Shown here in pieces: positions 23,929 to 30,678 of a DNA stretch of 32,917 nt. The first letter of the stretch is position 1. Each line of letters starts with the position of its first letter. Source of the stretch: DASQDT01 sp036380435 (lineage in GTDB: Bacteria > Acidobacteriota > Blastocatellia > Pyrinomonadales > Pyrinomonadaceae); the NCBI GenBank assembly GCA_036380435.1, contig DASVES010000144.1, positions 1 to 32,917 on the forward strand, read 5' to 3'. A program made the position numbers and the translations under genes. The notes below the pieces were generated by a model. That model was not told the origin of the DNA. It worked only from the letters and a program-made list of their open reading frames with translations, and searched no databases.

Positions 23929-24006
23929 CTTATAGTCAAATTATAGATATTAAACAGCTTAGATGAAATCGCCCATGTGGAAAACTTTCAAAGGAAAATC
24001 TTGCAA

Positions 24007-25464
24007 CTACTTGCAAAGATTGTCCATAAGGTCGCTCACCACCCTGTGGAAATTCTGATCCCTCGTAATGAGAGCCTCGATCTTGTCTACAGAGTGGATA
24101 ACGGTCGTGTGATGCTTACCGCCAAACTCACGTCCGATTTCGGGAAAACTGTGTTTGGTGAGCCGTTTGCACAGGTACATTGCTACCTGACGCGGCACGG
24201 CTATCTGTCTCGAATTGTTCTTCGTCTTGATGTCGTCCGCGCGTAGACGGTAGTGAGCAGAAACAACGCGTTGAATCTGTTCGATGGTGATGCCGGCGGG
24301 TTGATTGTCATCCGCGATGTTTCGTATCGCATCCTGCGCGAGCATTTTGGAGATGGGCAGGCCGCGTAGGGATGAGATGGCAATCAGTCGCACCAGAGAC
24401 CCTTCGAGTTCGCGAATGTTACTCTTCACCTTACTCGCTATAAAAAACGCGACATCGTCCGGAAGCGACACTCCATCGAGATCGGCTTTCCGCTTAAGGA
24501 TGGCAACTTTAGTCTCCAGATCAGGAGGTTCGATGTCAGCGATTAAGCCCCACTCGAAGCGAGAATGTAGCCTTTCTTCCAGCGTGGGTATCTCACGCGG
24601 CGGACAGTCCGACGTGATGACGATCTGCTTCTGAGCATCATACAAGGCATTAAACGTGTGGAAAAACTCCTCCTGAGTGCGCTCCTTCCCGGCCATGAAC
24701 TGGATATCGTCTATCAGAAGCACATCTATCGAACGATACTTCTCCCGAAACGTCTGCGTCTTATCGTAACGGATGGCGTTGATAAGTTCATTCATGAACT
24801 TTTCCGCCGAGATGTAGGAAAGGCGCAGGTAACGATTATTAGTTTTAATTTTATGGCCGATGGCGTGCATCAGGTGCGTCTTGCCCAGACCCACCCCCCC
24901 GTATACATACAACGGGTTATAAGTCTTACCGGGAGCCTCAGCGACGGCCAGTGCGGCGGCATGGGCGAATTGATTACAAGAGCCGACGACGAAACTTTCA
25001 AAGGAACATTTAGGATTAAGGGAGTTCTCCAGCGGTTCGATATCGACAAAGGTAGTCGCCCCGGGGGTTAACCCGTCAGTCTCAGCCGCCTCCAACAGGG
25101 AGAAAAGATTCGAAGACCTGTCCTTCTGAGCCCCCTGATCGGGATTATTGTTCAGACCGAAATTATCCTTAACTTCGTCACCTCCGAATGATTTGGAAGT
25201 TTCCGACTCTTGAACCGTCCAGTCAACTTCATAAGAAGACAAATTCAGCTCTTCCAGTGAGGCGCTAAAAACGTCTGAATAGTTTGTGCTTACCCAATCC
25301 TTAACCACCTGGTTGGGAGCGCGCAGGTGAAGTTTGTGTTCCGTCTCATCGTACCCCTCGAAATGTATGGGGCGGATCCACGTTTCAAAGCTTTGGCGGT
25401 TCAGACGCTTCTCCACGGCGTGGAGAATGTTGTTCCAAACCTGACTCTCAAACATTGTACTCAT
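24007..25464 (-). CDS. dnaA: Chromosomal replication initiator protein DnaA
   Basis: 485 residues from ATG 25464 (MSTMFESQVWNN), chosen because GGAG lies seven bases upstream and domain I begins here; the frame stays open upstream to 25524. Domain I: WNNILHAVEKRLNRQSFETW. A linker rich in Asn, Asp and Ser follows (about 95-130). The AAA+ domain shows NPLYVYGGVGLGKTHLMHAI (Walker A), DVLLIDDIQF (Walker B) and LEERLHSRFEWGL (sensor region). The domain IV DNA-binding helix-turn-helix carries the DnaA signature GGKHHTTVIHSVDKI. DnaA-ATP binds the flanking boxes and opens oriC. A box cluster about 160-190 bp upstream of the start suggests autoregulation. Confidence 0.97.
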   Translation of the reverse strand: MSTMFESQVWNNILHAVEKRLNRQSFETWIRPIHFEGYDETEHKLHLRAPNQVVKDWVSTNYSDVFSASLEELNLSSYEVDWTVQESETSKSFGGDEVKDNFGLNNNPDQGAQKDRSSNLFSLLEAAETDGLTPGATTFVDIEPLENSLNPKCSFESFVVGSCNQFAHAAALAVAEAPGKTYNPLYVYGGVGLGKTHLMHAIGHKIKTNNRYLRLSYISAEKFMNELINAIRYDKTQTFREKYRSIDVLLIDDIQFMAGKERTQEEFFHTFNALYDAQKQIVITSDCPPREIPTLEERLHSRFEWGLIADIEPPDLETKVAILKRKADLDGVSLPDDVAFFIASKVKSNIRELEGSLVRLIAISSLRGLPISKMLAQDAIRNIADDNQPAGITIEQIQRVVSAHYRLRADDIKTKNNSRQIAVPRQVAMYLCKRLTKHSFPEIGREFGGKHHTTVIHSVDKIEALITRDQNFHRVVSDLMDNLCK

Positions 25465-25619
25465 GGGTTCTCTCCGCTCCGACCAATTCGAGTTCAAGAT
25501 GACCGACTCAAAAACACACACCACGCTTCCGGCTCAGTTACCGTTATCCTTTGAGCCGTGCCCCGGAAAATATTGTAAGGACACTCTTTCAATGCCGCTT
25601 TCACTTACACTCCAGAAGG

Positions 25620-25653
25620 TTTTCCACAGACTTTTCCACAAGCTTGTGGATAA
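25620..25653. promoter_or_regulatory. DnaA-box cluster upstream of dnaA
   Basis: TTTTCCACA (25620-25628), TTTTCCACA (25632-25640) and a perfect consensus box TGTGGATAA, i.e. TTATCCACA on the minus strand (25645-25653). The last two form a perfect 16-bp palindrome TCCACAAGCTTGTGGA (25635-25650). They probably serve as the second half of a bipartite origin and/or the dnaA autoregulatory operator. Confidence 0.8.
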
Positions 25654-25960
25654 TCTCGGAAACTTAAAGTGAAGCTTTAAGTGTATTACTTTCAATTGTT
25701 TACAGACGGCAAAGAGCAACGAAACGGCCGGGAGACTAACATATGGTGTAGACAGATGCAAGAGAATTCCACAGGCTTGGATTAATTATTTGAATGTCTA
25801 TCAGGATTGATTTAAAAGTCCCTGTCTTTTGAGAAATACCGAATCAAAACATTACACGTGCCTACAGGTTTTGATAGTGATGGACAGCTAACAATAACTA
25901 TCTATCAGAGGGTTTATTCCCTCTGAAATCGATAAACAGATATTTGCTCCCTGCCTATTC

Positions 25961-25989
25961 TTGACAGGAAAGCTGCTCAAAGTTAGTCT
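25961..25989 (+). promoter_or_regulatory. Candidate promoter for the rpmH-rnpA operon
   Basis: Perfect -35 TTGACA (25961-25966). A 17-bp spacer places the -10 at TAGTCT (25984-25989), a poor match. The expected transcript starts about 20 nt before the shared Shine-Dalgarno, giving a very short leader. Confidence 0.4.
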
Positions 25990-26003
25990 TATGGTTTTTA
26001 ATC

Positions 26004-26010
26004 AGAGGAG
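26004..26010 (+). promoter_or_regulatory. Shared Shine-Dalgarno for overlapping rnpA and rpmH starts
   Basis: AGAGGAG lies 3 nt before ATG 26014 (rnpA frame) and 13 nt before ATG 26024 (rpmH frame). Neither spacing is ideal, and no second Shine-Dalgarno is visible between the two starts, so one ribosome-binding site seems to serve both frames. Confidence 0.65.
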
Positions 26011-26013
26011 AGA

Positions 26014-26541
26014 ATGAATAACTATGCCGAAGCGAACATTTCAGCCGAACAATCGTCGCCGCGCGAAGACACACGGGTTCAGGGCACGGATGGCGACCAA
26101 GAACGGTCGTCTGGTTATAAAGAGGCGTCGGGCCAAAGGGCGCAAGCGCCTGACTCCGTCCCACTATTAACTAGACGCCGGCGCAATGGGAACACGTATC
26201 TACGAAGTTCTTCAGAATTTCGCCCCGTCTACGACCGCGGCGCGCGCTTTAATGGGACGTTGATGACGGTCTTCGTACTTCGCAGCGGCCACGGCTCTCA
26301 CCGATTCGGCATCACGGCCTCGCGAAAAATGTCACGCAGCGCCGTTCAACGTAACCGCGCCAAGCGCCTTCTCCGTGAAACGTTTCGTTTGTGCGGCGAC
26401 GATCTGAGCAAGCTGCAAAATAAGTATGACTGGGTGGTTAATGCCAGACGGTCGCTTCTGAGCGTTAAATTGCCGCAGCCATTGATGGAGTTTCGGGAAA
26501 TTATCGCCCGTGTCGGCAGAGATGAACGCGGGGCGGCTTGA
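26014..26541 (+). CDS. rnpA: RNase P protein component, N-terminally extended and overlapping rpmH
   Basis: 175 residues against about 115-125 in most bacteria. The conserved RnpA core is at residues 52-175: LRSSSEFRPVYDRGARFNG, then SHRFGITASRK, the RNR signature QRNRAKRLLRE (about 112-122) and YDWVVNARRS. Residues 4-53 are encoded by rpmH DNA in another frame. No ATG, GTG or TTG occurs in this frame between 26014 and a TTG/ATG at 26258/26261, and a start there would delete the conserved SEF-x-x-VY-x-x-G region. ATG 26014 is therefore the best start. The same arrangement (rnpA enclosing rpmH, starts a few bases apart) is known in Thermus. RnpA is the protein subunit of RNase P, which matures tRNA 5' ends. 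The stop overlaps the yidD start. Confidence 0.88.
   Translation: MNNYAEANISAEQSSPREDTRVQGTDGDQERSSGYKEASGQRAQAPDSVPLLTRRRRNGNTYLRSSSEFRPVYDRGARFNGTLMTVFVLRSGHGSHRFGITASRKMSRSAVQRNRAKRLLRETFRLCGDDLSKLQNKYDWVVNARRSLLSVKLPQPLMEFREIIARVGRDERGAA
26024..26170 (+). CDS. rpmH: 50S ribosomal protein L34
   Basis: 48 residues, a full-length L34: MPKRTFQPNNRRRAKTHGFR at the start, then RMATKNGRLVIKRRRAKGRK, ending in LTPSHY. The sequence is Arg/Lys-rich and matches the family throughout, so this frame is certainly coding. It lies entirely inside the rnpA reading frame, shifted by one base, with its ATG 10 nt after the rnpA ATG. It depends on the same AGAGGAG. L34 is a large-subunit protein needed in high molar amount, whereas RNase P protein is needed in trace amount, so initiation choice at the two ATGs probably sets the ratio. 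Confidence 0.95.
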   Translation: MPKRTFQPNNRRRAKTHGFRARMATKNGRLVIKRRRAKGRKRLTPSHY

Positions 26542-26768
26542 GCCGGGTTTTTAAGGCGGTGAAAGCAATAATCTTGGGACTGTTGAGATTTTATAAAGCC
26601 GCGGTCTCGCCACTGCTGCCACCTTCCTGTCGCTTCATCCCGACCTGTTCTGAGTATGCACGAGAAGCCGTCGAAAGACATGGCGCGCTCAGAGGCACTG
26701 CTCTGGGCGCACGGCGACTTTTACGGTGTCATCCCTTCCACCCGGGTGGCTATGATCCCGTCGAGTAG
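26538..26768 (+). CDS. yidD: Membrane protein insertion efficiency factor YidD
   Basis: 76 residues from TTG 26538, which overlaps the rnpA stop as TTGA; an in-frame stop just upstream rules out an earlier start, and GTG seven codons in is the alternative. The YidD family core is complete: AIILGLLRFYKAAVSPLLPP, then the Cys motif CRFIPTCSEYAREAVERHG, and CHPFHPGGYDPV. The protein carries an amphipathic N-terminal helix, sits at the inner face of the membrane and helps YidC-dependent insertion. It stands in the classical rnpA-yidD-yidC order. Confidence 0.95.
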   Translation: MSRVFKAVKAIILGLLRFYKAAVSPLLPPSCRFIPTCSEYAREAVERHGALRGTALGARRLLRCHPFHPGGYDPVE

Positions 26769-26829
26769 TTGTTTCCAGCTTTCTTAAATATTATTGCGGC
26801 CGAGCATTCCCCTTTGAGTTGTTGACTAC

Positions 26830-28752
26830 ATGGAACAGAAACGCCTCTTTCTTGCCCTGATTATTTCGACAGTCATCCTTCTCGGCTGGAGCTATTTTTT
26901 TCAACCCAGCACCCCCCAGCGCAATTCAAACGCTTCTCAAGCGCCGCCCGCCGAATCTCCACAGGCTTCCAATCAGCAACCCGACACTGCTCCGCGACCG
27001 GCCGAGCCTTCACTCACTCCGGGCGGAGACGTGAAGGTCTCTGAAGACACAGTCCGACCGCAGGTGATTGTTGTCTCGACGCCTCTCTACAAGGTGGAGA
27101 TTGATAATCGCGGCGCCGTGGTCAAGAGTTGGATAATCAGACAAAACAAGGACACGGGTCGCCCGCTTTACTCGATTGCGGGTGATAAGGAGAAGCGGAT
27201 TGATCTTGAACTCGTTTCCCCCGAAGGACTCAGTCGCGGCCAGGCACCCTTGAGTCTTGAAATAGCAAGGCTTGGCCTGAATGACGGCTCAACCCCACAA
27301 CTCCTTCCCGCTTTAAACGACGCACTGAAGAACAGATATTTCGAGGTGACGGGAAGAAACTTCGCGCTGGGGACAGCGAGTGCGGAAGGTGGCCCGATCA
27401 ATTTGAACATCGAGTCGGGAGAGCCGAAAAAGTATCTTGATTTCAAAATGGTCGAGCCGGACACTGGTCTTGAAGTGGTTAAGAGTCTGGCCTTCGATCC
27501 GCAAAGTTACACGACTGATGTCGAGGTAAAAGTAAATCGGCGCGGACAAACTGTTCCTGACGTGAGGATGCTCATCGGCCCGAGCACGGGCGACCAAGGG
27601 GTGCCGCTTTATACGTTCTACTCGGTCGCGCCGCAGGGCGTCGCTGTGGCCAAAGGCGACGCAGTTAGGATTTACGCGACGGACGTACACAAGCAGAAGT
27701 CGGCGCAAGACCCTGTTAAAGGTTATAAGCCCATTGAGGGGCCGGTTGACTGGGCCGCCGTCGGCGACACTTATTTTGCAATGGCGCTCGTTTTGCCCAG
27801 ACCCGCCGAGAAGGTTGAGTTCCTTACTGAAGAATATCAGCACACGTCCGGCGATACGAAGGAACAAAGATTTCTCATCTCCGGTTTAGTCCCCGTCCCC
27901 ACCGATGGCTCCGCAATGAGTCTCTACGTCGGGCCGAAGGATCACTTCGCGCTGGACGACACGAGTCGGACTTTGAGTCAGGTCGCCGGACGTGAGGTCG
28001 ATCTCGAGCAGTTGATTGATTACGGGTGGCTCGGTTTCACGCGGCCCATCGCCGTCCAACTCCTGAAAGCCATCAAGTTTCTCAACGACGTGACGGGCAA
28101 TTACGGCGTGGCGATCATTCTGTTCACGATCATCATCTACATGCTCTTCTTCCCGCTCAAGTGGCGCTCGACCAAGTCGATGAAGAAGGCACAGAAGCAC
28201 GCGCCACGAATGAAAGAGATTCAGCAGAAGATCAAGGAACTGAAGCCTAACGATCCTCGCTTGAAGGAATTGCAGATGGAACAGCTGCGTCTGATGAAGG
28301 AGGCGAACCCGCTCGGCGGGTGCCTGCCGCTCCTGATTCAGATGCCGTTTCTCATCGCGCTCTACAGCGCCATCACGATCTCAATTGATTTTCGTCAGGC
28401 GTCTTTTCTCTGGATGCCCGACCTTTCCGCCTCCGACCCGATTAGACTTCTGCCGATCCTGATGGCCGGGTCGATGGTGATTTTGCAATTCATCACACCG
28501 GCCCCGTCGGCCGATCCGCTGCAACGAAAAATGATGGCGGTAGTGCTGCCGGTGATGATGCTCTACATGCTCTGGAGCGCGCCGTCGGGTCTTCTGGTTT
28601 ACTGGCTCGTCGGTAACATCGTCGGGTTCGGACAGCAGTTCGTCATCAATCGAATGGTGAAGTCGGAAGACGACGAAGAGCCGCCGGGGAAGAAGAAAGA
28701 AGTAAACCCTAAGAAGCCCAAACTCGGCGCCACGAGCGTGTCGCAGGCGTAG
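26830..28752 (+). CDS. yidC: Membrane protein insertase YidC
   Basis: 640 residues. An N-terminal transmembrane segment (LFLALIISTVILLGWSYF) is followed by a Pro/Ser/Gln-rich linker (about 28-70) and a large periplasmic P1 beta domain (about 75-400), as in Gram-negative YidC. The conserved insertase core has a transmembrane segment at YGVAIILFTIIIYMLFFPL, the cytosolic coiled C1 loop (STKSMKKAQKHAPRMKEIQQ), and the segments LGGCLPLLIQMPFLIALY, PILMAGSMVILQFI and PVMMLYMLWSAPSGLLVYW. The C terminus is Lys-rich, which favours ribosome contact. The P1 domain indicates a diderm cell. It inserts membrane proteins alone or with SecYEG. It lies 61 bp after yidD. Confidence 0.96.
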   Translation: MEQKRLFLALIISTVILLGWSYFFQPSTPQRNSNASQAPPAESPQASNQQPDTAPRPAEPSLTPGGDVKVSEDTVRPQVIVVSTPLYKVEIDNRGAVVKSWIIRQNKDTGRPLYSIAGDKEKRIDLELVSPEGLSRGQAPLSLEIARLGLNDGSTPQLLPALNDALKNRYFEVTGRNFALGTASAEGGPINLNIESGEPKKYLDFKMVEPDTGLEVVKSLAFDPQSYTTDVEVKVNRRGQTVPDVRMLIGPSTGDQGVPLYTFYSVAPQGVAVAKGDAVRIYATDVHKQKSAQDPVKGYKPIEGPVDWAAVGDTYFAMALVLPRPAEKVEFLTEEYQHTSGDTKEQRFLISGLVPVPTDGSAMSLYVGPKDHFALDDTSRTLSQVAGREVDLEQLIDYGWLGFTRPIAVQLLKAIKFLNDVTGNYGVAIILFTIIIYMLFFPLKWRSTKSMKKAQKHAPRMKEIQQKIKELKPNDPRLKELQMEQLRLMKEANPLGGCLPLLIQMPFLIALYSAITISIDFRQASFLWMPDLSASDPIRLLPILMAGSMVILQFITPAPSADPLQRKMMAVVLPVMMLYMLWSAPSGLLVYWLVGNIVGFGQQFVINRMVKSEDDEEPPGKKKEVNPKKPKLGATSVSQA

Positions 28753-28790
28753 ACGCGCGGCGGCTTGAACGCGCGGCGCACGATGAAACG

Positions 28791-29255
28791 ATGAAAGAAA
28801 TCTTCAATCAATCACAGGATTTTCTGAATCAAGTTTTCACCAGCGTGAGACTGGATTTGCAAGCGTCTGCCGCGGAGACTGAGGGCGGGTGCGTGTTGAA
28901 TATCGACGGGGCCGACGCCGCTCTCCTTCGCAGCGAAGGCGGAGAACTCCTGGACGCCCTCGAGCATCTGGTTAATCAATCTTTCGCGCGTGGTCTTGAA
29001 CCGGGTGAACGCCTCGTCTGTGACGTGGAAGATTTTCGCCTCGTGCGCGAAACAGAGTTGCGTGCGATGGCGCGTCATGCCGCCGACAGGGTTCGCGCGT
29101 CAGGCGTTCCATTCATGTTCGGTCCCATGAATGCGAACGAGCGACGCATCATTCACCTAGAACTCGCTAATGAAGAGCAACTCCACACGGAATCAGTCGG
29201 CGAGGGTAGCGACCGCCGCCTCAAAGTAAGTCTTAAGTCTCCCTCCAGGCAGTAA
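28791..29255 (+). CDS. khpB: KhpB/Jag-like RNA-binding protein (KH + R3H)
   Basis: 154 residues. Position between yidC and mnmE is the classical jag/khpB site. The C-terminal half is an R3H domain: ETELRAMARHAADRVRASG, then GPMNANERRIIHLELANEE with the R-x-x-I-H core, followed by LHTESVGEGSDRRLKV. The first about 80 residues look like the KH-type domain typical of this family (ALLRSEGGELLDALEHLVNQ). The N-terminal Jag_N domain found in Firmicute homologues is absent, so the protein is short. KhpB binds RNA with KhpA and affects cell division and envelope in Gram-positives; its role in Acidobacteriota is unknown. Start ATG 28791 has no strong Shine-Dalgarno. Confidence 0.85.
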   Translation: MKEIFNQSQDFLNQVFTSVRLDLQASAAETEGGCVLNIDGADAALLRSEGGELLDALEHLVNQSFARGLEPGERLVCDVEDFRLVRETELRAMARHAADRVRASGVPFMFGPMNANERRIIHLELANEEQLHTESVGEGSDRRLKVSLKSPSRQ

Positions 29256-29293
29256 GCGTTTCATCGTCTTCGAAGCGACTCCCGGCGCGCGGG

Positions 29294-30676
29294 GTGAACT
29301 CTCCAATAGTGCAAGCAACAGACACCATCGTTGCTCTCTCCACGCCGCCCGGCCGAAGTGGCATCGGAGTCATCCGCCTGAGCGGCGCATCCTCACTCGA
29401 CCTCCTCAAAATTCTCGTCAGAGATCAACATTTCGCGCCCGAACCTAATCGCGTTACTCTAAAAGGAATTTACGTTCCTGACAGGGGCGAATTATTAGAC
29501 CGTGCTCTCATCACTTACTTCAAATCTCCGCATTCCTTCACGGGCGAAGATGTGGTCGAGTTGAGTTGCCACGGCTCTCCGCCACTCCTTCTGCATGTTA
29601 TCGACGCGCTCCTCAGCTCCGGCGCACGCACCGCCGACCCGGGCGAGTTCACCTTACGCGCGCTCTCGAATGGGCGCATGAACCTGTGTCAGGCTGAAGC
29701 CGTGCGTGATTTAATCGACGCGCAAACATTGGCCGCCGTGCAACAGGCCGCGCGACAGCTCAACGGCGAACTCTCTTCTCGTCTTCAACCATTCAAAGAC
29801 ACTCTGCTGGAAATTATCGTCCCTCTGGAGTCAGCTTTAGAATTTGTTGAGGATGATCTACCCGAAGACATAACTTCTCATCTCGTCCAAAGCCTCGAAA
29901 CCCTCATCACCCGCTTGAGAGCCGTGGTTGATACTTTTCAGTCCGGGCGCTTGTTAAAGGAAGGTCTTAAAATCACGCTGACCGGGTGCCCAAATGTCGG
30001 TAAGTCCAGCCTTTTCAATAGTTTGCTGATGCAAGAGCGCGCTATCGTAACCAGCATTCCGGGCACCACACGTGATAGTCTAAGTGAACTCATCAACATT
30101 AACGGAATTCCTGTTTTGTTAACAGATACGGCCGGTCTGAGGTCTTCCGCTGACGTGATCGAACAGCTTGGCATCGAGCGAACTGAACAAGCTGTTGTGG
30201 ATGCTGATTTTGTGGTTGTCGTAATTGATGGTTCTCAGCCGCTAACTGATGAAGATAAAGACGTTCTTGCAAAAGCCACGAAAAGGAATTATCTTGTGGC
30301 TTTAAATAAAAGTGACCTCAAAAGCTTTAATGTCAGCAATCTTCAGGATACAAATAATCACGCGCCCGTTATTTCTGTTTCAGCCAAAACGCGAGATGGT
30401 CTTGACGAGCTAATTAATGCGATAATGGAGCCTTTCACAGCACACGGAATCCCTGAAACTGATTTCCTTATCACGAATGCGCGCCATTATGATTTGCTAA
30501 AACGCACTATCAGTTCACTTCAATCCTCGCAGGAATTGCTGAAACGGGGGTCAAGTGAAGAAATCACTCTCACCGGACTCCATAATGCACTGCGATTTTT
30601 GGGAGAAATCACTGGTGAAACCACCCCCGAAGATATCCTTACTCAAATTTTCTCCACCTTCTGCATAGGAAAATAA
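29294..30676 (+). CDS. mnmE: tRNA modification GTPase MnmE
   Basis: 460 residues from GTG 29294; a second in-frame GTG five codons later fits equally. The N-terminal tetrahydrofolate-binding domain starts DTIVALSTPPGRSGIGVIRL. A helical domain follows, then the G domain with G1 GCPNVGKSSLFNS, G2 SIPGTTRD, G3 DTAGL, G4 NKSD and G5 SAK. The C terminus FCIGK carries the catalytic Cys motif C-I-G-K. With MnmG it makes (carboxymethyl)aminomethyl groups on wobble U34 of tRNAs. Base composition changes inside the gene: the first about 700 bp use GC-rich codons, while the rest uses many A/T-ending codons. It is followed two bases later by mnmG. Confidence 0.96.
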   Translation: MNSPIVQATDTIVALSTPPGRSGIGVIRLSGASSLDLLKILVRDQHFAPEPNRVTLKGIYVPDRGELLDRALITYFKSPHSFTGEDVVELSCHGSPPLLLHVIDALLSSGARTADPGEFTLRALSNGRMNLCQAEAVRDLIDAQTLAAVQQAARQLNGELSSRLQPFKDTLLEIIVPLESALEFVEDDLPEDITSHLVQSLETLITRLRAVVDTFQSGRLLKEGLKITLTGCPNVGKSSLFNSLLMQERAIVTSIPGTTRDSLSELININGIPVLLTDTAGLRSSADVIEQLGIERTEQAVVDADFVVVVIDGSQPLTDEDKDVLAKATKRNYLVALNKSDLKSFNVSNLQDTNNHAPVISVSAKTRDGLDELINAIMEPFTAHGIPETDFLITNARHYDLLKRTISSLQSSQELLKRGSSEEITLTGLHNALRFLGEITGETTPEDILTQIFSTFCIGK

Positions 30677-30678
30677 TC

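Larger units (their letters stand above)
23627..24006. other. Predicted chromosomal origin oriC (dnaN-dnaA intergenic region)
   Basis: The 380-bp AT-rich gap has no gene. From left: an AT-rich candidate unwinding element (about 23703-23737), five TAG trinucleotides (23737-23751), GGGCC, then DnaA-box-like 9-mers. Box positions: 23756-23764, 23764-23772, 23803-23811, 23817-23825, 23829-23837, 23849-23857, 23875-23883, 23883-23891, 23912-23920, 23920-23928, 23976-23984, and 24045-24053 inside dnaA. Most are TGTGGAAAT/TGTGGAAAA or their complements rather than TTATCCACA. A second AT-rich stretch lies at about 23929-23970. The layout matches the bacterial basal unwinding system described in Bacillus subtilis. 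Confidence 0.88.
25465..26013. other. dnaA-rpmH divergent intergenic region (second origin segment)
   Basis: 549 bp with no credible gene. It carries the dnaA-proximal box cluster (25620-25653), an 8-bp inverted repeat ACTTAAAG/CTTTAAGT (25662-25682), a hairpin TCAGAGGG/CCCTCTGA (25905-25926), AT-rich DNA at about 25675-25950, and the likely rpmH -35 at 25961. Divergent promoters for dnaA and rpmH must lie here; the dnaA promoter is not clear to me. Confidence 0.6.

Noticed and set aside
25850..25866. CACGTG-centred sequence as a third parS site
   Set aside because: Flanking bases match the parS arms at only about half the positions; a CACGTG core alone is common.
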